From assembly GCF_006980705.1 (NCBI RefSeq), contig NZ_SBHO01000001.1, positions 186,001 to 250,000 on the forward strand: DNA of 64,000 nucleotides, read 5' to 3'. The position numbers and the translations under genes are program-made. Numbering within the stretch: the first letter of the stretch is position 1; every line of letters begins with the position of its first letter. This DNA is from Tepidiphilus olei (GTDB lineage: Bacteria > Pseudomonadota > Gammaproteobacteria > Burkholderiales > Rhodocyclaceae). Below the pieces are notes generated by a model. The model ran no database searches and had not been told where the DNA came from. It saw only the letters and a list, made by a program, of their open reading frames with translations. Shown here one piece after another: positions 56,952 to 64,000 of this stretch.

Positions 56952-57212
56952 GTTTCGGCTCCTTTTTATGGTATATGAATCTAACGGTGCGTGTGCGGGA
57001 CGATGTCCTCCTTGGTTAGGTTAGGCGGTTTCGCGGTAAAAGTCCAGGGTGCCTCGACCAACCTGCTGCGCGGTCCATGACGGCTTTCTCTGATGCCGGA
57101 TACTCGCTTGGCTTGCCTATCCAGATGGAGCGTCGCATCTTGCGCTTCGAGTGCCTTGCCAGGTAAGCGTGCGCGAGGGGTTTTTCGCACTGCCTTCCAC
57201 GCCAGAGAGGGG

Positions 57213-58010
57213 TCAGGGGGATCGCGTCGTGTGCGGGCCATGGGGGGTGGCTCTGTCGGATGGAGAGGGATACATCCCATAGACCTCACACAGGGCGGCG
57301 AAAAGGGCCGGATCCCAGGCGGCGAGCGCTTCCGGTTGAGCGAAGAAAGTCTCCGTCGCCACGGGAAAGAATTCTTCCGGCCCTTCTTCGGCATAGGGGT
57401 CGAGCGGTGGGGACTTTCCGGCATCGAGCTCGTCTTGCAGCCGCCGCAGCGCGTCTTCCATCACCCGTTCCCAGCGGGCGCGCGGCAGGGAGGGCGGCAG
57501 GAGCGGCACGCCGTCGAGCGCCCCGTCGGCGAGGTCCAAACGGTGGGCGAATTCGTGCAGCACCACCTGCATCCCTTCCTCCTCGCCCGTGCCCCAACTC
57601 ACGATGACCGGACCGCCTTCCCAGGTTTCGCCGTAGAGTTCGTCGTCGAATTCATGCACCAGCCCGATCTCGTCGGCGAGGTGGCGGCGCACGCGAAAGG
57701 GTTCGGGATAGACGATGACCCCGACGAAGTCGTCGTAGATGCCCAAGCCCGTGCGGTGGGCCACCAGCGCGGCCTGCCAGGCGATGCTGCCGGCGATCAG
57801 GTCGGTGATGGGTAGCCCGTGCGCCCCGTAGAAGGTCTTGGTGGCGAGGAAACGGGCGGCGAGGCGACGTACCCGCTCGTGCGCCGTCGGAGGGATGTTG
57901 CGTAAAAAAGGGAGAGTGTTCTCGACTGCGTTCCAGAAAGTCTCGTCCGGTTCGGCATGTTCCCGGCGCGAACGCCAGAGGCGGCGCAAGGCATCGATCC
58001 AGGCAGGCAT
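57213..58010 (-). CDS. mtfA: Zinc-dependent peptidase MtfA
   Basis: 265 residues. H152-E-F-A-H156 with a downstream EEFF glutamate forms the gluzincin-like site of the MtfA family. In Escherichia coli it sequesters the repressor Mlc and is an aminopeptidase. It starts 2 nt after the EamA gene, so the two are one operon. Confidence 0.9.
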   Translation of the reverse strand: MPAWIDALRRLWRSRREHAEPDETFWNAVENTLPFLRNIPPTAHERVRRLAARFLATKTFYGAHGLPITDLIAGSIAWQAALVAHRTGLGIYDDFVGVIVYPEPFRVRRHLADEIGLVHEFDDELYGETWEGGPVIVSWGTGEEEGMQVVLHEFAHRLDLADGALDGVPLLPPSLPRARWERVMEDALRRLQDELDAGKSPPLDPYAEEGPEEFFPVATETFFAQPEALAAWDPALFAALCEVYGMYPSPSDRATPHGPHTTRSP

Positions 58011-58012
58011 GG

Positions 58013-58948
58013 TCAAGCCCTTTCGTTCCGGCTCTGCGGTACGCGTACCCGACCCGTGGCGAGCAGGATCCCTGCGAGGATGGCGACGATCCCCACGGCG
58101 TGATACCACGCCGGCCGCTCGCCGAGAAAAATGAAAGCAAAGAGCGGCGTGAGTGCGGGCATCAGATGCAGGAAGAGGCTGCCGATACCGGGACCGACCA
58201 CCGCCACGCCGGCGTTGTAGCACACCATGCCGAGAAAGCCCGGAAAGATGCCGACATAGACGATGGCGAGCAGCGGTTCGAGGTGCCAGCGCAGCGGCGG
58301 ACCATTGCGCCATTCCCACAGTCCGAAAGGCAACAGCACGAGGATGCCCACGGCGATGAACACCGCCAGCTGTGCCATGGGATCGATCTCCGTCGGCCGA
58401 CGGTGCAGCGCCACGGTATAGACGCCCCACACCGCCACGGCGCCCAGCATCCACAGGTCGCCGCGGTTGAACGACAGCGAGGCGAGCACGCCCCAGTGCC
58501 CTTGGGCGACGATGGTGAGCACACCGGCGAGCGAGACCAGCACGCCCAGCATCTGTCGACGCGTGAGGCGATGCCCGAGCACGGCGGCGGCGAGCAGCAT
58601 CGTCGCCACCGGCGTGAAGGAATTGAGCATCGCCGCGTTGGTTGCGCTCGTGTGCCGTAGCGCCAGGTAGGCAAATGTGTTATAACATCCTACTCCCAGA
58701 ATCCCCAGAAGCGCCAGGATCGCCCAATGCCGGCGTACCGCCGCCCATTGTCGCCGCAGCGGCGGCAATGCCCAGGGCAGAGCCAGGAGGAAGGCGACGA
58801 TCCAGCGGCCCAACGCGAGCGTCACGGGGGGAACCTCGTCGCGGATCGCTCGTCCGACGATCATGTTGCTCGACCAGAAGGCTACGGCGAGGGTAAGCAA
58901 GAGGTAGGGATGGGCAACGGCAAAAGAGGGCGCGCGGCGCTCGCGCAT
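58013..58948 (-). CDS. EamA/DMT-family transporter
   Basis: 311 residues with ten predicted membrane helices in two EamA repeats (LLLTLAVAFWSSNMIVGRAI in the first, GDLWMLGAVAVWGVYTVALH in the second). Such proteins export metabolites or amino acids. I chose the ATG at 58948 (GGGGAGA upstream). The substrate is unknown. It diverges from relA. Confidence 0.88.
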   Translation of the reverse strand: MRERRAPSFAVAHPYLLLTLAVAFWSSNMIVGRAIRDEVPPVTLALGRWIVAFLLALPWALPPLRRQWAAVRRHWAILALLGILGVGCYNTFAYLALRHTSATNAAMLNSFTPVATMLLAAAVLGHRLTRRQMLGVLVSLAGVLTIVAQGHWGVLASLSFNRGDLWMLGAVAVWGVYTVALHRRPTEIDPMAQLAVFIAVGILVLLPFGLWEWRNGPPLRWHLEPLLAIVYVGIFPGFLGMVCYNAGVAVVGPGIGSLFLHLMPALTPLFAFIFLGERPAWYHAVGIVAILAGILLATGRVRVPQSRNERA

Positions 58949-58994
58949 CGAAATCTCCCCGCTTACGGTTCCAAGGATAGTTTCGCACGAAATC

Positions 58995-61181
58995 ATGGTC
59001 GCCACTCAACTGACGCTCGCCGCCCAGGCGCCCGATCTCGCGCTCGCGGCCCTCACGGAGGGTTTGTCCGTCGAACAGGCCGAGGCGGTGCGCGAGGCCC
59101 ATGAGTTCGCCCGGGGCGTGTTCGCCGAGCTACGTTTGTCTACCGGTGAACCGGTCTTCGATCATGCGGTGGCGGTGGCGCTCATCGCCGCCGAACTGCG
59201 GCTCGACCCGGCCTCGCGCATCGCCGGTTTGCTCTACGCCGTGCCGGTACGGGCGCCGGAGCATTTCGAATGGGTCACCTCGCGCTTCGATGCCGACGTG
59301 CCACGGTTGCTGCGCGGCCTGCAGCGCCTCGAAGGCTTGCGCCTGCCGGCGGGGGCGGACGACGCGGCCCAGACCGAGACGCTGCGCAAGATGTTGCTCG
59401 CACTGGTCGAGGACATCCGCGTGGTGCTGCTGCGTCTGGCCTCCCGTCTACAGACCCTGCGCTGGTTCACCAGCGCGGGCGAAGAGACGCCGGCGCGGGT
59501 AGATTACGCCCGCGAGAGCCTGGCGCTCTATGCGCCGCTGGCGAACCGCCTCGGTGTGGGGCAGATCAAGTGGGAGATCGAGGACCTCTCTTTTCGCTTC
59601 CTCGAACCCGAGACCTACAAGCGCATCGCCCGCCTGCTCGACGAGCGCCGGCTCGAGCGCGAGGCATTCGTCGCCCGCGTGGTGCAGCGGCTCTCGGCCG
59701 AAGTGGCGGCGCTCGGCATCGCCGGTGCCGAGGTCTATGGTCGCGCCAAGCACATCTACAGCATCTGGAACAAGATGCGCAAGAAAGGGCTCGATTTCTC
59801 GCAGGTCTATGACGTGCGCGCGGTTCGGGTGCTGGTACCGGCGGTGGCCGACTGCTATGCGGTCCTGAGTCGCGTGCATGAGCTGTGGCCGCCGATTCCC
59901 GGGGAGTTCGACGACTACATCGCCCGACCCAAGCCGAACGGCTATCAATCCTTGCACACCGCCGTGCGCGCCGAAGACGGCCGGCCGCTCGAAGTCCAGG
60001 TCCGCACTTTCGAGATGCATCGCCATGCCGAATTCGGCGTGGCGGCGCATTGGCGCTACAAGGAAGGGGCGGCCAAGGTCTCGCCCTACGACCAGAAGAT
60101 CGCCCTTCTACGCTCGCTGCTTGCCTGGCGCGACGAGGTGGTCGATAGCAGCGAATGGGCCGATCGCGTGCGCCATGCGGTGCACGACGATGCCATTTTC
60201 GTGCTCACTCCCACCGGTCGAGTCATCGATCTGCCCCAAGGGGCCACACCGGTCGACTTCGCCTACCGCATCCACACCGACGTCGGCCATCGCTGCCGCG
60301 GCGCGCGCGTCGACGGTCAGCTCGTGCCGCTCGACACCCCTTTGCGTTCGGGGCAGACGGTGGAAGTGATCACCGCCAAGGAAGGCGGTCCTTCGCGCGA
60401 CTGGCTCAATCCGGCGCTGGGTTACGTCAAAACGAAGACGGCGCGCGCCAAGATTCGCGCCTGGTTCGCCCAGCAACAGGAGGCGGAGCTCCTTGCCCGC
60501 GGGCGCTCGCTGGTGGAGCGGGAACTGCAGCGCGAGGGGCACAGCCGCACCAATCTCGAGAAACTCGCCGAGCGGCTCGGGTTCAAGTCGCCCGAGGCGC
60601 TTTACCGCGCCGCCGCCCGCGGCGAGGTCGGGCCGCGGGCCATCGTGCAGGCGTTGCAGCCGGCCGTGGCCGAATCTCCGGTCGGGCCGGTCACGGTGCC
60701 GCTGCACGCGCCGTCGGCCCGCGCTGGCGGGGCGATCCTCGTGGGGGGGCAGAGCGGCCTTCTGACCACGCTCGCGCGCTGCTGCCACCCCATGCCGCCC
60801 GACGAGATCGTCGGTTTCGTCACGCGGGGCAGGGGGGTGACGATCCACCGCGCCGACTGTCGGGATCTTCTCGAGCTGAGCCTGCGCCATCCCGAACGGC
60901 TCGTGACCGCCCAATGGAACGAGGCCGCCGCCGGCACCGGTCCGCGTCGCGCCTATCCGGTCGAGATCCAGATCGAGGCGCACGACCGCCAGGGGCTGCT
61001 GCGCGACGTGAGCGAGGTGTTTACGGTGCAGCGCCTCAACGTCACGGCCGTGCAGACCTTGACCACGCAGCACCGTGCGCGGATGAACTTCACCGTGGAG
61101 ACGCCGGACGCCGAACGGCTCGCCAGCGCGATCGCGGCGCTGCGCACCGTACCCGACGTGCTGGAAGTACGCCGCCGCTGA
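58995..61181 (+). CDS. relA: GTP pyrophosphokinase RelA
   Basis: 728 residues. Pseudo-HD domain, synthetase domain (RAKHIYSIWNKM, IARPKPNGYQSLHTA), TGS, helical/zinc-finger and C-terminal ACT domains. The hydrolase HD residues are missing (LLYAVPVR where LLHDVVED is usual) and the synthetase has EFDD in place of RxKD, both signs of a synthetase-only RelA. It responds to uncharged tRNA on the ribosome. Start ATG at 58995 in a 46-nt divergent region. Confidence 0.94.
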   Translation: MVATQLTLAAQAPDLALAALTEGLSVEQAEAVREAHEFARGVFAELRLSTGEPVFDHAVAVALIAAELRLDPASRIAGLLYAVPVRAPEHFEWVTSRFDADVPRLLRGLQRLEGLRLPAGADDAAQTETLRKMLLALVEDIRVVLLRLASRLQTLRWFTSAGEETPARVDYARESLALYAPLANRLGVGQIKWEIEDLSFRFLEPETYKRIARLLDERRLEREAFVARVVQRLSAEVAALGIAGAEVYGRAKHIYSIWNKMRKKGLDFSQVYDVRAVRVLVPAVADCYAVLSRVHELWPPIPGEFDDYIARPKPNGYQSLHTAVRAEDGRPLEVQVRTFEMHRHAEFGVAAHWRYKEGAAKVSPYDQKIALLRSLLAWRDEVVDSSEWADRVRHAVHDDAIFVLTPTGRVIDLPQGATPVDFAYRIHTDVGHRCRGARVDGQLVPLDTPLRSGQTVEVITAKEGGPSRDWLNPALGYVKTKTARAKIRAWFAQQQEAELLARGRSLVERELQREGHSRTNLEKLAERLGFKSPEALYRAAARGEVGPRAIVQALQPAVAESPVGPVTVPLHAPSARAGGAILVGGQSGLLTTLARCCHPMPPDEIVGFVTRGRGVTIHRADCRDLLELSLRHPERLVTAQWNEAAAGTGPRRAYPVEIQIEAHDRQGLLRDVSEVFTVQRLNVTAVQTLTTQHRARMNFTVETPDAERLASAIAALRTVPDVLEVRRR

Positions 61182-61192
61182 TCGGCGGGGCG

Positions 61193-63280
61193 TTATACGG
61201 TCTTGGCCAATTCCTGCAGCAGGATCTCCTGCGCCGCCCGACGCTGCCGCCGGGCGTGCTTCAGGCGGTAACGCCCGTCGACGTCCAGTTCCCAAGCTTG
61301 GGCGTTGTCGAGGAGATAGATGCGCAATCCCTCCTTGATGACGCGGCGCTTGAGCTTGGGGTCGAGCACGGGAACGGCCACCTCGACGCGGCGGAAGAAA
61401 TTGCGCTCCATCCAGTCGGCGCTAGAGAGGTACACCTTCTGCTCGCCATCTGCATGGAAATAGAAGATGCGGTGGTGTTCGAGGAAGCGCCCGACGATGG
61501 AGCGTACCCGGATCCTTTCGGAGAGCCCGCTCACACCGGGGCGCAGCGCGCATGCGCCGCGCACGATGAGATCGATCTCCACGCCTGCCTGGGAGGCTTC
61601 GTAGAGGGCCTCGATCACCTCCGGCTCGAGCAGCGCGTTCATCTTGGCGATGATGCGCCCCTTGCGACCGGCAGCGGCGGCGTCGGCTTCGGCGCGGATG
61701 TGCGCGAGCACGTTCTCGTGCAGGGCGAAGGGCGCCTGCCACAGATGATGCAGCTTGCCCGGCTTGCCCAGACCGGTGATCGAATCGAAGATCTCGGAGA
61801 CGTCCTGCCCGATGACCTCGTCGGCCGTCATCAGACCGAAGTCGGTGTACAGGCGGCTGGTGCGGGGATGATAGTTGCCCGTGCCGAGGTGGCAGTAGCG
61901 TCGCAGTTTGCCTTCCTCGCGGCGCACGATCATCAAGAGCTTGGCGTGCGTCTTGAACCCGAAGATGCCATAGACCACGTGTGCCCCGGCGTCGTGCAGG
62001 CGGTTCGCCCATTGGATGTTGGCTTCTTCGTCGAATCGCGCCATCAGCTCCAGCACCACCGTCACTTCCTTGCCCCGTTGCGCGGCGCGAATGAGGTGCT
62101 CCATCAGCACCGAGTCGGTACCGGTGCGGTACACCGTCATCTTGATGGCCATCACGTTGGGATCGTCGGCCGCCACCTTGAGGAAGTTGATCACCGGCTC
62201 GAAGCTCTCGTAGGGATGGTGCAGCAAGACGTCCTGGCGGCGCAAGACGCGGAAGATGTCCAGCGGCCGCGAGAGCTCGCGCGGGATGCGGGGTTGGAAC
62301 GGGCGATACTTCAGGTCCGGCCGGTCGACCAGGTCGGGAATGGACATGAGGCGCACCAGATTGACGATGCCGGGCACGCGGTAGAGGTCTTTGGGCGTGA
62401 GGTGGAAATGCTCCAACAGGAACTGCGCCATCTGCTCGGAACAATTCTCCGCCACCTCCAGCCGTACCGCGTCGCCGAAGTGACGGTGCTGCAGCTCTTC
62501 CTTGAGCGTGTCGCGCAGGTCTTTGATTTCTTCTTCGTCGAGGAAGAGGTCGGAGTTGCGGGTGACGCGGAACTGGTAGCAACCCTTGATCTCCATGCCG
62601 TGGAAGAGCAGATCGACGTGCTCGTGGATCACCGCCGAGAGGAAGACGAAGGCGTAGGGGTGCTCGCTCACCTCTTTGGGCAGGCGGATGACGCGCGGCA
62701 GCGCCCGTGGGGCCTGCACGATGGCGCGCCCCGAGGCGCGTCCGAAAGCGTCGGTTCCTTCGAGCTCGATGGCGAAGTTGAGGCTCTTGTTGAGCACGCG
62801 AGGGAAGGGGTGCGCCGGATCGAGCCCGATGGGGGTGAGCAGTGGTTGTACCTGGGTGCGGAAGTATTCCTCGATCCAGCGCCGTTGTGCCTCGTTCCAC
62901 TCGTTTCGGCGTAGGAAGACGATCCCTTCCTTGGCCAGAGCGGGCAGGATTTCATGGTTGAGCAAGGCGTATTGCCGCGCGACGAGGGAATGGACCTCGG
63001 CGCTGATCTGCTCGAGCAGATCTTCGATCGGGATGCCGTCGATGCCGGGGCGAGTCACTCCCTGGCGCCGTTGCTCTTTCAGACCTGCGACGCGGATCTC
63101 GAAGAATTCGTCGAGGTTGCTCGAAACGATGCACAGAAAACGCAGACGCTCGAGCAGCGGTATCGAGGTTTCGGCGGCATTGGAGAGCACGCGGCGTTGG
63201 AACTGCAATAGCGACAGGTCACGGTTGAAGAAGTGTTCCGAGGGGAAGGTCTTCGGCGGTCGCTGGAGGAATGCGGGCAT
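61193..63280 (-). CDS. ppk: Polyphosphate kinase 1
   Basis: 695 residues. N-terminal domain, head domain and two PLD-like phospho-transfer domains; the autophosphorylated His is in FGFKTHAKLLMI and the second conserved His in YCHLGTGNYHP. It builds polyphosphate from ATP. I used the ATG at 63280 (CGGAG upstream); the frame is open to 63328 and 63382. Convergent with relA, divergent from ppx. Confidence 0.96.
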   Translation of the reverse strand: MPAFLQRPPKTFPSEHFFNRDLSLLQFQRRVLSNAAETSIPLLERLRFLCIVSSNLDEFFEIRVAGLKEQRRQGVTRPGIDGIPIEDLLEQISAEVHSLVARQYALLNHEILPALAKEGIVFLRRNEWNEAQRRWIEEYFRTQVQPLLTPIGLDPAHPFPRVLNKSLNFAIELEGTDAFGRASGRAIVQAPRALPRVIRLPKEVSEHPYAFVFLSAVIHEHVDLLFHGMEIKGCYQFRVTRNSDLFLDEEEIKDLRDTLKEELQHRHFGDAVRLEVAENCSEQMAQFLLEHFHLTPKDLYRVPGIVNLVRLMSIPDLVDRPDLKYRPFQPRIPRELSRPLDIFRVLRRQDVLLHHPYESFEPVINFLKVAADDPNVMAIKMTVYRTGTDSVLMEHLIRAAQRGKEVTVVLELMARFDEEANIQWANRLHDAGAHVVYGIFGFKTHAKLLMIVRREEGKLRRYCHLGTGNYHPRTSRLYTDFGLMTADEVIGQDVSEIFDSITGLGKPGKLHHLWQAPFALHENVLAHIRAEADAAAAGRKGRIIAKMNALLEPEVIEALYEASQAGVEIDLIVRGACALRPGVSGLSERIRVRSIVGRFLEHHRIFYFHADGEQKVYLSSADWMERNFFRRVEVAVPVLDPKLKRRVIKEGLRIYLLDNAQAWELDVDGRYRLKHARRQRRAAQEILLQELAKTV

Positions 63281-63399
63281 GCGTCGCTCCGGGGTCGATG
63301 CGGGTGGATTACTTTTCACCTGGATCATATCGCGTTCCCGCATCCGCTTCCATCGCATCGGCGTTACAATTCCTTCCTTCATTGCCCGAGGGTCCAGGT

Positions 63400-64000
63400 T
63401 TGTTCTCGCATCTGGCTGCCGTCGATCTCGGCTCGAACAGCTTTCGCCTCGAAATCGCCCGCGTAGACGGGGATCTGCTCTACCCCGTCGATGACCTCAA
63501 AGTCTCCGTGCGCCTTGCTGCTGGACTCGGAGCCGACAAGCGGCTGGATGCAGCCTCCTTCGCCCGCGGCTTGGCGGCTTTGGCTGGATTCGCCGAGCGG
63601 CTTCGGGGATTTCCTCCCGAGGCGGTGCGCACCGTGGGCACGAATGCCCTGCGGGTGGCACGCAACGCCCCTGAATTCGTCCTTCAGGGAGAAGGGGTGC
63701 TTGGCCATGCCATCGAGATCATTTCCGGAAGGGAAGAGGCACGCCTCATCTACTTGGGCGTGGCGCATGCCGTGCCCGATCCCCAGCGTCAAACCTTCGT
63801 CATCGACATCGGTGGTGGCTCGACCGAGGTGATCATCGGCCGCGGTTTTCAGCCCATTTTGCTCGAAAGTCTCTACATGGGCTGCGTCTCTCATAGCCTG
63901 CGTTTTTTCCCCGATGGCAAAATCACCGAGGGGCGCTTTCGCGCGGCGCGGCTCGCGGCCGCCAAGGAGATCGAGGCGATCGCGCACCCCTTCCGGACCT
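63400..64000 (+). CDS. ppx: Exopolyphosphatase/GppA phosphatase, 3'-truncated by window edge
   Basis: About 200 residues are present before the window ends. AAVDLGSNSFRLEIARV and the phosphate-loop VIDIGGGSTEVIIG show the actin-like Ppx/GppA fold. It degrades polyphosphate made by the divergent ppk, or pppGpp. No ATG fits; the TTG at 63400 with GAGG upstream is the likely start, with TTG 63382 as alternative. TACAAT at 63365-63370 may be its -10. Confidence 0.9.
   Translation, partial: MFSHLAAVDLGSNSFRLEIARVDGDLLYPVDDLKVSVRLAAGLGADKRLDAASFARGLAALAGFAERLRGFPPEAVRTVGTNALRVARNAPEFVLQGEGVLGHAIEIISGREEARLIYLGVAHAVPDPQRQTFVIDIGGGSTEVIIGRGFQPILLESLYMGCVSHSLRFFPDGKITEGRFRAARLAAAKEIEAIAHPFRT

Noticed and set aside
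60155-62914. 919-codon open frame on the plus strand
   Set aside because: It runs in another frame of relA and then antisense to ppk; composition is Arg/Gly/His-rich shadow sequence caused by high G+C.
1-64000. CRISPR array, prophage or IS transposase
   Set aside because: No regularly spaced repeats, phage structural genes or transposase were found on either strand.

Overview
The window is high-G+C chromosomal DNA of a betaproteobacterium. Three things point there: the order rpsB-tsf-pyrH-frr-uppS-cdsA-dxr-rseP-bamA-ompH-lpxD-fabZ-lpxA-lpxB-rnhB, a class I polyhydroxyalkanoate block (phaC, phaB, phaR), and separate relA and ppk/ppx genes. A relative of the Hydrogenophilales or Rhodocyclales is my inference, not something I could test. 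Almost all the DNA is protein coding and there are no prophage, IS or CRISPR signatures. Two toxin-antitoxin pairs and one MITE-like element are the only clearly accessory DNA.

Layout. 1-5.0 kb: 3' part of alaS, a BrnT/CopG-like TA pair, then (minus strand) ilvE, a small zinc-finger protein and algC. 5.2-16.4 kb: an acyl-CoA catabolic block with three crotonases, a biotin-dependent acyl-CoA carboxylase (two subunits), an acyl-CoA synthetase, a cysteine-less thiolase-like protein with a DUF35 partner, and an acyl-CoA dehydrogenase. Both divergent promoters of this block carry the same 28-bp sequence (27 of 28 identical), so it looks like one regulon under one unseen regulator. 16.4-18.9 kb: bamD diverging from rluD-pgeF. 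19.0-22.3 kb: phaC-phaB-phaR, with an inverted repeat over the phaR -10 box. 22.3-27.6 kb: rimO, tRNA-Arg(CCU), uup, an HDOD protein, queD and an XRE regulator. 27.9-44.3 kb: lysC, then rpsB with a structured leader, then the translation/isoprenoid/envelope supercluster, mostly joined by start-stop overlaps. 44.3-45.0 kb: a DUF2281/PIN TA pair. 45.0-51.3 kb: yaaA, the MITE-like element, and mfd-aroG-serB on the minus strand. 51.4-54.7 kb: an AmmeMemoRadiSam operon (Memo, AMMECR1, radical SAM) with a fourth alpha/beta-hydrolase-like gene. 54.8-64 kb: ispD-ispF-thpR, a host-attachment-like protein, an EamA transporter with mtfA, relA, ppk, and the start of ppx, which runs off the window.

How the genes fit together. 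The carboxylase block activates, dehydrogenates, carboxylates, hydrates and cleaves an acyl substrate that the sequence does not identify. Its acetyl-CoA could feed the nearby PHA pathway, but that link is inference. dxr, ispD, ispF and uppS supply isoprenoids and the undecaprenyl carrier, while lpxD/fabZ/lpxA/lpxB and bamA/bamD/ompH build the outer membrane. relA, ppk and ppx lie side by side and together govern (p)ppGpp and polyphosphate.

The most interesting unexplained items are the carboxylase block with its duplicated operator and its Cys-less thiolase/DUF35 pair, the AmmeMemoRadiSam operon with its hydrolase-like fourth member, and the rpsB leader RNA.
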